From the NCBI RefSeq assembly GCF_902859875.1, contig NZ_CADIKF010000071.1, positions 1 through 34,237 of the forward strand: a stretch of DNA of 34,237 nucleotides, given 5' to 3'. A model generated the notes under the pieces. The model searched no databases. It saw only the letters and a list, made by a program, of their open reading frames with translations, and was not told where the DNA came from. Every line of letters begins with the position of its first letter. The first letter of the stretch is position 1. Made by a program: the position numbers and the translations under genes. The DNA comes from Paraburkholderia solisilvae (lineage in GTDB: Bacteria; Pseudomonadota; Gammaproteobacteria; Burkholderiales; Burkholderiaceae). Positions 23,710 to 31,446 of the stretch are shown here, piece after piece.

Positions 23710-24921
23710 ATGAACGCTCCGACGAAAAAATCCCAATTGCATATCATGTTCGATGCCAATGCCCTGTGGGTGAAGGAGAGCGGTGAAGATTTAATTCCGC
23801 CGAACATCTCGAAGATCATTCTCGACCCTCAGCATGAGGAGCTTGAGATCCGGTGGACGATTCCGGAAATGGTTCAAGTGGAACGCGAAGTTCAGCTTCG
23901 GGCGAATATCAAGCACATCTTCGGCGTCGCGTCAAAAATGCCGAAACTCTTCGGCGCGACATGGCTGGCAGCCGAGGAGTCCATGACCAGTGAGATCGCC
24001 AGGTTCGTTAGCGATGAATTGGCGCGTCATGGCGTCGAAGTCGTCCCGTGTGACACTTCCACCGTTAATTGGGCAAGCCTTATAAAGGCGGCGGGCCGAA
24101 GGGCGCCCCCGTTCGATCCCGACCCTAGCAAAGAAAAGGGATTCAAAGACGCGGTGATCGCCGAGACATTCATTCAGATGGCGGGGACTCTGCCGGCGCA
24201 CGGTACAGAGACGGCGATGTTCGTGAGCAACGATAAACGGCTCGTCGAGCACGTAAAGTCGCGGGCACCGAATACAAAATTCGTAAGCAACGCGGACGAG
24301 CTGGCGAGCGAGCTGAACTTCCTGTCTTCCGATGTTGATCCAAGTATCGCGCCACAGATAGTCGACGCCGCTGCATTACTTTTGGACGGTGCCACTGAAT
24401 TCTGGGGGCATGTATTCCCGATGGCGAAGCATCGTATTGACCTACAGCCCACGCTTGAGGGCATAAGCAACGAACGTTTGCGTCATTCAATGTATAACCC
24501 ACCGGTATTCGTGAAGAAGGAAATGCGTCACGTCTATTTTCGCAATACGTATTCGATCTCGCGCGACGGGTGGGAGTGGGTACCAGGACACGCTTTGGGT
24601 TTTGCGAGCGCGGACGTTCACCCGCAGCTCGTCCCGGGGACACTATGGCAAGAAGGCATGCCGTATTCGGCCAGCTATGTCGATATTCCTACGCCAAAGG
24701 TCGAGCCCGTGTCTTTCAGCTACACGGCTCCGATCATCGGCTTGTCCGAACTTAAACTCGACCAAATGTACGGGTCATTTCGAATGATTGAGCTGCCGCC
24801 CTATAATTTCAATGTGGACTGGCGAGCAGACTTCGAACTTGTCCAAGACGGTAAGAACGATCCTTTGAGGCCGCGGCTCTCAAATCCCTTCATCGAATCG
24901 GTAGAGATCTTGCGCAGCTGA
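23710..24921 (+). CDS. PIN-domain nuclease with unknown C-terminal domain
   Basis: The product is 403 aa, with GGAGG about 10 nt before ATG 23710. The N-terminal 210 residues are a PIN-like RNase domain (DUF4935 style): HIMFDANAL (Asp15), WTIPEMV (Glu53), GFKDAVIAE (Asp147) and FVSNDKRL (Asp175) give the full acidic set. The C-terminal ~190 residues (from about DATEFWGHVF... to the end) look beta-rich and I do not recognise them. It is followed 29 nt later by a 121-aa gene, probably an operon. The pair has a lower GC content than its neighbours and lies between two 23-bp repeats together with a broken resolvase, which points to a recently acquired cassette. PIN RNases serve as toxins and phage-defence effectors. 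Confidence 0.75.
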   Translation: MNAPTKKSQLHIMFDANALWVKESGEDLIPPNISKIILDPQHEELEIRWTIPEMVQVEREVQLRANIKHIFGVASKMPKLFGATWLAAEESMTSEIARFVSDELARHGVEVVPCDTSTVNWASLIKAAGRRAPPFDPDPSKEKGFKDAVIAETFIQMAGTLPAHGTETAMFVSNDKRLVEHVKSRAPNTKFVSNADELASELNFLSSDVDPSIAPQIVDAAALLLDGATEFWGHVFPMAKHRIDLQPTLEGISNERLRHSMYNPPVFVKKEMRHVYFRNTYSISRDGWEWVPGHALGFASADVHPQLVPGTLWQEGMPYSASYVDIPTPKVEPVSFSYTAPIIGLSELKLDQMYGSFRMIELPPYNFNVDWRADFELVQDGKNDPLRPRLSNPFIESVEILRS

Positions 24922-24950
24922 TCGGCGCGCGATGACAACGAAAGCAATTT

Positions 24951-25316
24951 ATGAAAAATCTTTCACTCAATATTCCCATGCTATTCGAAGTCGTCGTGCC
25001 GGCGGATTTCGAAGTCGAAGTCGAGCGTATTAAAAGGGCGTTCGATGTCGCCGAGGAGGAGGCTGAGGACGGCACCATTCCTCGCAATCGCAGAGGTTTG
25101 CAGATCGAGAAGCGCATGACGATTATCAGCGATGTCCCGGACGCGGAACTGTTTGTATCCGATGCGTTGACGACGAAACTTTCCGATCTGATTTCTGGGG
25201 CCATCGGGCGAGAGTGCAAGGCTCACATCGTATTCGTGAATGGCGGCAAACGTCGGCCGAATGATGATCGATACGCTGCGGACTTCGACCTCACGTTCGT
25301 AACCCTGCTCGATTAG
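24951..25316 (+). CDS. Unknown 121-aa protein, partner of the PIN gene
   Basis: MKNLSLNIPMLFEVVVPADFEVEVERIKRAFDVAEEEAEDGTI...FDLTFVTLLD. Acidic alpha/beta protein with no recognised motif. It follows the PIN gene by 29 nt in the same direction. The ribosome site is weak (CGAAAG). Its size and charge suit an antitoxin or accessory partner, but this is inference from position only. Confidence 0.65.
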   Translation: MKNLSLNIPMLFEVVVPADFEVEVERIKRAFDVAEEEAEDGTIPRNRRGLQIEKRMTIISDVPDAELFVSDALTTKLSDLISGAIGRECKAHIVFVNGGKRRPNDDRYAADFDLTFVTLLD

Positions 25317-25324
25317 GATACCGC

Positions 25325-25362
25325 TGGGGGAGGTTACCCTTCTCAAGGGACACCCCCTCCCC
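25325..25362 (+). terminator. Nested hairpin after the PIN operon
   Basis: GGGGAGG and CCTCCCC arms enclose an inner CCCTT-CTC-AAGGG hairpin, directly after the stop of the 121-aa gene. There is no T-tract, so it may terminate weakly or protect the 3' end. Confidence 0.4.
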
Positions 25363-25466
25363 TTGGCACATTCGGTCGCGAATCAATTCCAACACCATCT
25401 AGTCGATGGCAATCGAGGCGCTCTCGGATCCGGGTGATGGCCCACCACGTGGTCGAAAGTGTGTGG

Positions 25467-25800
25467 TCAGTCCAGAGACGGTTGCGCCTTGTTTGAACCG
25501 GTTCTACGCTTTGCGTGCGCACGGGTCACATTAGACTTTTGACCGGCGTCCTTCCCTTCGGCCTTTGCGCGCGCGAGGCCGGCATGCGTACTCTCAATGA
25601 GCAGATCGCGTTCGAACTCGGCGACGGTTGCAATATCACACCCATCATCATCTTCCCGGCAGAACTCGTCAGGTCGACTCCACTGAGCACGAGGCAACGA
25701 ACGCGCCTCCCATCTTGTTGAGCAGGTCGACGGTGGCACGCACGTCCATCGCGTTGCGGCGAGGCGGTCGACGGCCGCTGCCGTGACCAAAAGGCCGCAA
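25467..25800 (-). pseudogene. Decayed serine recombinase (resolvase/invertase)
   Basis: The minus strand carries the pieces of a Tn3-type resolvase in two frames. One frame has RNAMDVRATVDLLNKMGGAFVAS; the other has LLVTAAAVDRLA and, downstream, DIATVAEFERDLLIESTHAGLARAKAEGK and a rest of the C-terminal region. The order matches the intact recombinase at 26799-27389 (VTKLDRLGRN...FERDLLVERTHAGLARARSEGR). The N-terminal catalytic YxRVS part is absent, at least two frameshifts are needed, and the HTH end is degraded. It is nonfunctional. It sits just inside the right 23-bp repeat, so it may be what remains of the enzyme that moved the PIN cassette. Confidence 0.75.
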
Positions 25801-25848
25801 CGCATGGTTTCAGGAATCCGTGCCACGCTGCTGTCCGCTGTCTGTGAG

Positions 25849-25871
25849 GAGCATCGGTTATACATCGCCGC
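25849..25871. repeat. Right copy of the 23-bp direct repeat bounding the PIN cassette
   Basis: GAGCATC followed by GGTTATACATCGCCGC, identical to 23494-23516 except for one base, same orientation. It adjoins the truncated 5' end of the decayed resolvase. Between this point and 26063 no gene is seen. Confidence 0.8.
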
Positions 25872-26063
25872 GATGTGTTTTCGAAAGCGCCGTAAACACA
25901 GCTTTGCCTTTATCTGATGGACGTTTCGGCAACGTCTCTTCACGCGTGAAGTCCGAACACGAACTGCACCCCCTCAAAGCGTGAAGCGGTGCGTCTACAT
26001 CGTGAATCAAATGCATCGTCGTGACCTTAACGTGAAGGCATGTGTAAAGGCTCGGAGTAACGC

Positions 26064-26786
26064 ATGGCGAATCGAAAACTCACTGAAGAACAATGGGAAC
26101 AGGCACGCGATGAGTGGGAGCGTGACGAAGACGTCAGCTACGGAGATATCGCAAAGAAATGGGGCATTTCCAAACCGGCCGTGTGGCAGAAATCGCAGCG
26201 CGACAAGTGGCAGAAAGCGATTAATCCGCAGCGGCGCGCTTTGCTTGGGCCTGTTGTTGCGGAGGGGGAGAAGCGTGCACAGAGCTCGAGCCGCGCGCCC
26301 GATCTTCACAGCGCCGCCAAAAACGACGGTGAAGCCTCAGAATCGACTCGCACGGGGCCGGAGTACGCATCTGAATACCGTATTCCTGGCACTGATCCCG
26401 TGCGTCCCGGCTTCGAGCACGACTACACGACGGTTCAGTTCGTGCCACGGCCAACGCGCAAACCGACGCGCAAGGGCGAGCTCGGCGTGCAATACTTGCG
26501 TGAGCGTGACCAGCTGCTGAAGGACCACGACATCGAGCTGCGATATCACCAGAGCAAGCTCGTCGCCGCGGCGCAGACCAGCGACAGCACCGAGGCCGAC
26601 CGACTGCTCAAGCTCGGCCGCGCAATCAAGGAAAAGCAGGACCAGCAATTGAAGCGGCTCGACGAGCAGTTCAACGGTTGCGTGGTTGTCTGCAACTTCT
26701 ATCGCGTGCCGGGTAAGCAGCCGCCGATCCTGAACGCGGATGCCCTGCTCGCCCCTACCTCAACAGCAGAGCCGGAATCGCTCTGA
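26064..26786 (+). CDS. Terminase-small-subunit-like HTH protein
   Basis: A 240-aa protein, with GGAG 6 nt before ATG 26064. The N-terminus, LTEEQWEQARDEWERDEDVSYGDIAKKWGISKPAVWQKSQRDKWQ, is a helix-turn-helix of the kind used by phage terminase small subunits to bind pac/cos DNA. The middle is low-complexity; the C-terminal part (LRERDQLLKDHDIELRYHQSKLVAAAQTSDSTEADRLLKLGRAIKEKQDQQLKRLDEQF) is a long helical, possibly coiled-coil oligomerisation region. A large subunit is not in the window; the next gene is an opposing serine recombinase. Either the packaging operon was interrupted or this is a general DNA-binding protein. Confidence 0.55.
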   Translation: MANRKLTEEQWEQARDEWERDEDVSYGDIAKKWGISKPAVWQKSQRDKWQKAINPQRRALLGPVVAEGEKRAQSSSRAPDLHSAAKNDGEASESTRTGPEYASEYRIPGTDPVRPGFEHDYTTVQFVPRPTRKPTRKGELGVQYLRERDQLLKDHDIELRYHQSKLVAAAQTSDSTEADRLLKLGRAIKEKQDQQLKRLDEQFNGCVVVCNFYRVPGKQPPILNADALLAPTSTAEPESL

Positions 26787-26798
26787 TCGGCGGTTGCG

Positions 26799-27389
26799 TT
26801 ACGCGGCCACGGTTTCTCGACAGGCTTTGGTGATCGTGTTGGGTGCAACGCCGTATTGCTTCGCCAACGCGCGGGCGCTCACGTTGCCCTGCGCCATTGC
26901 GGCCTGTATCTCGGCTTTCTGCTCGGGTGTCAGCGACTCTTTGCGACCGCCTATGCGGCCTTCAGAGCGGGCACGGGCCAACCCCGCATGTGTTCGTTCG
27001 ACCAGCAGGTCGCGTTCAAATGTCGCCACTGCGGCCAACACAGTAAGCGTAAAGCGTCCCGATGGACTGGTGAGGTCGGTCCCTGGGATAGCTATGCAAT
27101 GCAGGCGCACGTCCATCGCGGTCAGCCGTTCAACGGTTGCGAGCACGTCGCTTGTGTTGCGGCCTAGTCGGTCCAGCTTGGTCACGATCAAAACATCACC
27201 CGCTTCGAGCTTGTGCTCGATCAACGCCTGAAACCCTGGGCGCTCCATCGCGGCCACGGTTCCAGACACGGTTTCCGCAATGACGCGCGATGCTGGGATG
27301 TCGAATCCGGCGCTCTTGGCTTCGAGAAGCTGGTTCGCGGTGTCCTGCGTGGCGGTGCTTACACGACTGTAAAGAAAAGTGCGGCTCAT
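26799..27389 (-). CDS. Serine recombinase of the resolvase/invertase family
   Basis: A 196-aa protein of normal family length, from ATG 27389. The catalytic domain starts LYSRVSTATQ with nucleophile Ser11 and continues with VIVTKLDRLGRN (arginine cluster), TSPSGRFTLTVLAAVATFERDLLVERTHAGLARARSEGR (long E-helix). The C-terminal Hin-type HTH is AEIQAAMAQGNVSARALAKQYGVAPNTITKA. All key residues seem intact. Upstream, 24-124 nt from the start, are palindromes sharing GTTGCGC/GTGCGC half-sites that could form a res site. The longer open frame to 27788 is not real, since it is antisense to the 27598 gene. Likely role: resolution or inversion for the mobile segment. Confidence 0.93.
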   Translation of the reverse strand: MSRTFLYSRVSTATQDTANQLLEAKSAGFDIPASRVIAETVSGTVAAMERPGFQALIEHKLEAGDVLIVTKLDRLGRNTSDVLATVERLTAMDVRLHCIAIPGTDLTSPSGRFTLTVLAAVATFERDLLVERTHAGLARARSEGRIGGRKESLTPEQKAEIQAAMAQGNVSARALAKQYGVAPNTITKACRETVAA

Positions 27390-27412
27390 TGCGGTCCTTG
27401 TGCTCATCAAAC

Positions 27413-27513
27413 GTGCGCACATCATGCCGGTGCGCAACATCGATAGCAATGGGATTGTTGCGCACTTTTTAAGGCCTGTTGGCATCGCGCAACTTTCGGT
27501 CGTTTGTTGCGCG
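27413..27513. promoter_or_regulatory. res-like region: palindromes upstream of the serine recombinase
   Basis: Three dyads share a half-site: GTGCGCAC (27413-27420); GTGCGCAACA (27430-27439) with TGTTGCGCAC (27456-27465); CGCGCAAC (27486-27493) with GTTGCGCG (27506-27513). Three inverted sub-sites beside the gene are the usual organisation of a resolvase res site, which also serves as its operator. A T5 run after the second dyad could make it a terminator on the plus strand. Confidence 0.55.
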
Positions 27514-27597
27514 GGGTAGTGCCGCCCCGGTCGCCTTTCGAGTAACGTACGTGGCAGTCCGCAATGTGAGGACACGCCATGCTGTGCAGGAGTGAAG

Positions 27598-27879
27598 ATG
27601 CCTGAACTGGTCCGTATTACGGCCGACGCCATATTCAATCGCGAGATATTTCCGCGCGTGTCCGTTGCGCAGCCTGCCGATGGCTCTCGCAAGCGTGCGG
27701 TGCGTGGCGTCGATCCTGACGAACCCGCCATCGATCCGCGCCAGATCGATATGTGGGTCGATGCGCCGCCTGCAAAGCCCGAACGCACGCGCGGTGCGCT
27801 GCGCGGCCAAGTCCAGGTCGCGGACGACTTCGACGCGCCGCTGCCGGCGGATCTGCTCAGCGCGTTCGAAGGCGATTGA
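27598..27879 (+). CDS. Small protein of unknown function (93 aa)
   Basis: MPELVRITADAIFNREIFPRVSV...QIDMWVDAPPAKPERTRGALRGQVQVADDF...LLSAFEGD. Start ATG 27598 has GGAG at 27588-27592 upstream. Hydrophilic, no recognised domain; the LRGQVQVADDFDAPLPADLLSAFEGD tail resembles those of small antitoxins such as Phd/AbrB partners, but without a clear DNA-binding part. No toxin follows; the next gene is a NucS-like nuclease 113 nt downstream. Confidence 0.6.
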   Translation: MPELVRITADAIFNREIFPRVSVAQPADGSRKRAVRGVDPDEPAIDPRQIDMWVDAPPAKPERTRGALRGQVQVADDFDAPLPADLLSAFEGD

Positions 27880-27991
27880 GCGGCGTGGCGTCCGGTCTTC
27901 GCAATCCCATCACTCGCGTCTGATCCGCATTAAGAACGGGATTTCCCGTCTGGTACTGTGCCGCCCCACCAAAAACAGCACGGGGAACAGT

Positions 27992-28810
27992 TTGGGCAGC
28001 GGACAAGACTTAGAACATATTCGGTCGATGATCGAAGCTAGCCGAGACAGCCGCGCGATCCTGCGCGTTGTCGCCGAACGGATTTCTGAACTGCTCGGAA
28101 GCTTCGAGTACGCATACAGAGAAACCGAACACGACGACCTGTTTCAATCGCTGACCGCAATCAGTGAGAATCTCCTGCATTGCGTTTTGGCATTGCTACA
28201 AGACTGGGTAGACGATGCGAACGCCCAGGATTCGTTATCCGTAGCATCTACCTACCTTCGCGGCGTCGGGCATGTTTTCGCCGCCATGCAGGCCTTGGGT
28301 GATAGCGTTCCGGGGAAGTGGGCAGGTGATTGTCGCGCCAAAACATTACGTCTGCTCGAGCGTGTCACGGGTGAGACACATCCCGCGTCGCTTGTCCACC
28401 TCACCGAATTTCCGATAGAACGCCAGCTGAACAACTTCATAGTCGACAATCTGCCAACAATGCCGGGGCACAAGCGCCCACTCGCACTATTCAATGCCGA
28501 CGGTAAACGCGGCGTTGAATATCAGACCGGCGTTGGCCGAATCGACATTTTAGCGATCGCAAACGACGCTCTTTACGTCATCGAACTGAAGCGTGGTGCG
28601 GCAACGGACAAGGCGCTCAGTCAGCTTCTTCGATATATGGGCTGGGTGCGAATGCATATCGCGCAAGGGCGCGCCGTTTTCGGCGTGATCATCGGGGCGT
28701 CCATCTCTGAAAGCCTCAGATACGCCGTAGCGGCCGTGAGCAATGTGCATCTCTTGGAATACGATTTTGCCTTCTCGCTGCATTCGGTACCCGGCAACGG
28801 TTTCGCGTGA
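27992..28810 (+). CDS. NucS-like PD-(D/E)xK endonuclease
   Basis: The C-terminal ~120 residues form a restriction-endonuclease fold: VGRIDILAIANDALYVIELKRGAATDKALSQLLRYMGWVRMHIAQ, where Asp in RIDIL, ELK and Q...RYM correspond to the D-ExK-Q core of NucS and DUF91-type nucleases. The N-terminal ~150 residues are helical and unknown. The start is uncertain: I use TTG 27992 (272 aa), which has GGGGA 5 nt upstream; the first in-frame ATG is 28028 without a ribosome site. It stands alone, without methylase or mismatch partner. It may be a phage- or defence-related single-gene nuclease. Confidence 0.65.
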   Translation: MGSGQDLEHIRSMIEASRDSRAILRVVAERISELLGSFEYAYRETEHDDLFQSLTAISENLLHCVLALLQDWVDDANAQDSLSVASTYLRGVGHVFAAMQALGDSVPGKWAGDCRAKTLRLLERVTGETHPASLVHLTEFPIERQLNNFIVDNLPTMPGHKRPLALFNADGKRGVEYQTGVGRIDILAIANDALYVIELKRGAATDKALSQLLRYMGWVRMHIAQGRAVFGVIIGASISESLRYAVAAVSNVHLLEYDFAFSLHSVPGNGFA

Positions 28811-28813
28811 CGT

Positions 28814-29098
28814 TCAAACGTCGTCGTCCGGCATCGTGTCGAAGCCGCCCGCCATCGTATTCTTAGCGCCGTCGCCGTAAAGCCTCCTTGCGATCTCTGT
28901 TCCGCCCGGCTGCTGCAACTGATCGGCGTCGCGTGACACGCGGTCTGTGCGGCTGCCACGCCAATTGCCGCCCCGCCCCTTGCCGTGCCCATCGCCAGCC
29001 GGTTTGCGGGGCCGTGGCGATGGCACATCGCGTTGATTGGGTTCTGCCTCGTCGCCCGGGATCTGCTTGGGCTTGATGCGCCAAGCTGGCCACGGCAC
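28814..29098 (-). CDS. Possible small disordered protein (94 aa)
   Basis: The frame MPWPAWRIKPKQIPGDEAEPNQRD... onward is Gly/Arg/Asp-rich and hydrophilic and begins at GTG 29098 with no clear ribosome site. It converges with the NucS-like gene, 3 nt apart, and is divergent from the next plus gene. It looks like a small phage protein but no family is recognised; it may be spurious. Confidence 0.4.
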   Translation of the reverse strand: MPWPAWRIKPKQIPGDEAEPNQRDVPSPRPRKPAGDGHGKGRGGNWRGSRTDRVSRDADQLQQPGGTEIARRLYGDGAKNTMAGGFDTMPDDDV

Positions 29099-29180
29099 GC
29101 AATGACCGATAATGACCCTCGCATAACCGTCGCGGCGGCCCCCCGACGGCGCGACTAATAGCTGCCCACAGGATTTGCTC

Positions 29181-30008
29181 GTGCGAAAAATAATCGACGC
29201 AAACTACTTTCAGTCGCCTGACTTGACGCGCTACCTCGAGACATCCAAGGCGAACATCGCTGTGCTTCCAGACATAGCCGGCATGGAGGCGTACAAAGGC
29301 GACCCCGTCAGGAATCTTGAACGGTCGTACGAGATTCTCCATCGATTCCCGCAGCAGGTCCTCATCCTGCGAGGGACTCGCATAATCGTAAAGACCGCAG
29401 CTGACACAAAGAACCACACGCGTTGGATGGTGGACAAGGAGCAGACAGCGGGGTTTGCGCAGTTTTACGGGCAAATCAAACGTGCAGCAGGTGGCGATGA
29501 GCCTCATATTCGCGCAGTGCAACGGACTGCGACGGACGCCGTTGAACATTTCAACCGAGTACGCCGCGACGTTGCTGAAATACCAGCTGCATACGATGGA
29601 ATGGCCTCGATCTATACCGACGCCGATAAGCGTCAACTACGAATGGGCCTCGACCATACCAGTGGTCCGCTGCGAAACAAGATCGTTCGTCAGATGCTGG
29701 AACTTACCGCCTTCTCGCTCAGCAAGCATCCTGACGTGCAGGACTTCCCGCGGCGGTTGGACGCGGCTGTGCGACGACTTCCTGCCCGATATTCAATAGC
29801 GAACTACCTGCTTTTCCTCCGCAAGCTGCTCAGTGGAGGCCATCGCTCCGTCGGGAGCGATCACCTCGCTAGCGACGTCGCCGACATGATGTACATCGCG
29901 TACGCCACGTACTTTGACGGCCTGCTTTCCAAAGAAAAAATGGTCAATGAGGTATACCGCGATGTGCTCACCGTACTGTCTTGGATTGGGCAACGCGCCG
30001 AAACGTGA
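29181..30008 (+). CDS. PIN-like domain protein
   Basis: A 275-aa protein from GTG 29181, which has AGGA 7 nt upstream. The N-terminus, IIDANYFQSPDL followed by LPDIAGMEAYKGD, and the late segment, SDVADMMYIAYATYFDGLLSKEK, fit a split PIN-like active site: Asp at position about 6, Glu near 37, Asp in SDVADM and Asp in YFDGLLS. The middle ~120 residues are a helical insertion. I infer an RNase or nuclease effector of defence or toxin type, unrelated in sequence to the PIN gene at 23710. No partner gene overlaps; it is followed by the convergent dnaB. Confidence 0.55.
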   Translation: MRKIIDANYFQSPDLTRYLETSKANIAVLPDIAGMEAYKGDPVRNLERSYEILHRFPQQVLILRGTRIIVKTAADTKNHTRWMVDKEQTAGFAQFYGQIKRAAGGDEPHIRAVQRTATDAVEHFNRVRRDVAEIPAAYDGMASIYTDADKRQLRMGLDHTSGPLRNKIVRQMLELTAFSLSKHPDVQDFPRRLDAAVRRLPARYSIANYLLFLRKLLSGGHRSVGSDHLASDVADMMYIAYATYFDGLLSKEKMVNEVYRDVLTVLSWIGQRAET

Positions 30009-30033
30009 GCACCGCTTGCCCCCAGGGCGCACG

Positions 30034-31446
30034 TTAGTCGATCTCCGTGTAAAGCTTGGACGCGCGCCTTGAGCCGAAGCCCACCGCTTTCTTCTCGCGC
30101 ACCGCACCGAATTGCACGCCGGCATGCGCGTCGAGGAACGCTGTGCGCTCGCCGACGAAGATCGCCGGCACGACGCCAGTCGAGCCATTGCGCTGCTTGG
30201 CCACGTTGAGTTCGACGATGCCCTTGTCTGCGCTGTCCGGGTTGTAGACCTCGTCGCGGTAGAGCAGCACCACGATGTCGGCGTCCTGCTCGATCTCGCC
30301 CGAGTCGCGCAGGTCGGACATGATCGGACGCCTGTCGGCGCGCTCTTCGAGCTTGCGGTTCAGCTGCGCGAGCACGACGACGGGGACGTCCAGCTCCTTT
30401 GCCAGTGCTTTGAGGCCGCGGCTGTTCGCGCCGACGGATTGCGTGCGGTTGCTGCCTTCGGTCTCGGCCATCAGCTGCAGGTAGTCGACCACGATGACGC
30501 CGAGCTTTCCATGCTCGCGCTTGACATCGCGGGCGCTGCTGCGGATCTGTGCGATCGACAGCTCAGGACGGTCATCGATGAGGATCCGGTCGTCGTTCAG
30601 ATCGGCGAGGCCTGTGGTGAGCAGCGCGAAGTCGGCATCGACCATCTTGCTGCCATCTTTCAGCTTTGGGATGGGGATGCCTGACGCCCGCGAGAGCGCA
30701 CGCAACGCCAACTGCTCGCCGGGCATCTCCTGGCTAAAGACCAGCGCCGGCGCATCGGTCGTACTGGCGGCGTCTGCGATCCCGAGCGCCGCGGCCGTCT
30801 TGCCCATGCTCGGGCGTCCAGCGACGATGATGACTTCGCCGGGCCGCATGCCGCCGTCGAGCTTCGCGTCGAGATCGCGCAGCCCGGTCGATACGAGTTT
30901 CGTGCGCTCGGCGTTGCCCTGGTACTCGGCATCGATGCGGTCGACGATGTCCGTCAACCATCCGCTGAGGAACTGGCGGCTTTTGGGTGCTTTCGGCAGC
31001 AGCGCCTCGAGCGCGGTGATCGCGGTCTCGACGATTGCAGCTGGTTCGGTACCCTTGGGATTGCGCGCCTTATCCGCGAGATCGAGCGCGACGCTGGCGA
31101 TGTTCCTCAGTGTCCAGCGGTCGGCGACCATGCGGGCATAGCGCTTCGCATTGGCGCCGCCCGGGCTGCTTCCCGCGATCTGGTTGAGGTACGCGAGCGA
31201 GTCGTTCTCGGCATGGCTTGCGTCCTTCAACGCGGTCCACACGAGCATCACATCGGGCACGTCGCCTCGGGCCGAGATCCGGCGGATGGCGGCAAAGATG
31301 CGGCGGTGGGTTTGCAAGAAGAATTGCTCATCGCGCAGGAACTCGACGCGGTCGATAGCGCGCGAGTCGGTGAGCAACGCGCCGAGTATCGCCTGCTCGG
31401 CTTCGACGGTGACGTCGGCCACTGGGTTTTCGTGAATCGCGCTCAT
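30034..31446 (-). CDS. dnaB: Phage-type replicative DNA helicase DnaB
   Basis: A 470-aa protein. The N-terminal DnaB domain begins VEAEQAILGALLTDSRAI with FFLQTHRRIF. The C-terminal RecA-fold motor has Walker A GRPSMGKT (residues 210-217), H1a-type VFSQEMPGEQLALR, Walker B VIVVDYLQLM, and SDLRDSGEIEQDADIVVLLYR with the arginine-finger region. It is a complete ring helicase that unwinds the fork during phage or plasmid replication. It overlaps the upstream initiator-like gene by ATGA, so the two are translationally coupled, matching the O-P (initiator-helicase) organisation of lambdoid replication blocks. Confidence 0.95.
   Translation of the reverse strand: MSAIHENPVADVTVEAEQAILGALLTDSRAIDRVEFLRDEQFFLQTHRRIFAAIRRISARGDVPDVMLVWTALKDASHAENDSLAYLNQIAGSSPGGANAKRYARMVADRWTLRNIASVALDLADKARNPKGTEPAAIVETAITALEALLPKAPKSRQFLSGWLTDIVDRIDAEYQGNAERTKLVSTGLRDLDAKLDGGMRPGEVIIVAGRPSMGKTAAALGIADAASTTDAPALVFSQEMPGEQLALRALSRASGIPIPKLKDGSKMVDADFALLTTGLADLNDDRILIDDRPELSIAQIRSSARDVKREHGKLGVIVVDYLQLMAETEGSNRTQSVGANSRGLKALAKELDVPVVVLAQLNRKLEERADRRPIMSDLRDSGEIEQDADIVVLLYRDEVYNPDSADKGIVELNVAKQRNGSTGVVPAIFVGERTAFLDAHAGVQFGAVREKKAVGFGSRRASKLYTEID

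Noticed and set aside
27390..27788. N-terminal extension of the serine recombinase
   Set aside because: The canonical start with LYSRVST is at 27389; the extension is antisense to the 27598 gene and crosses the res-like site.
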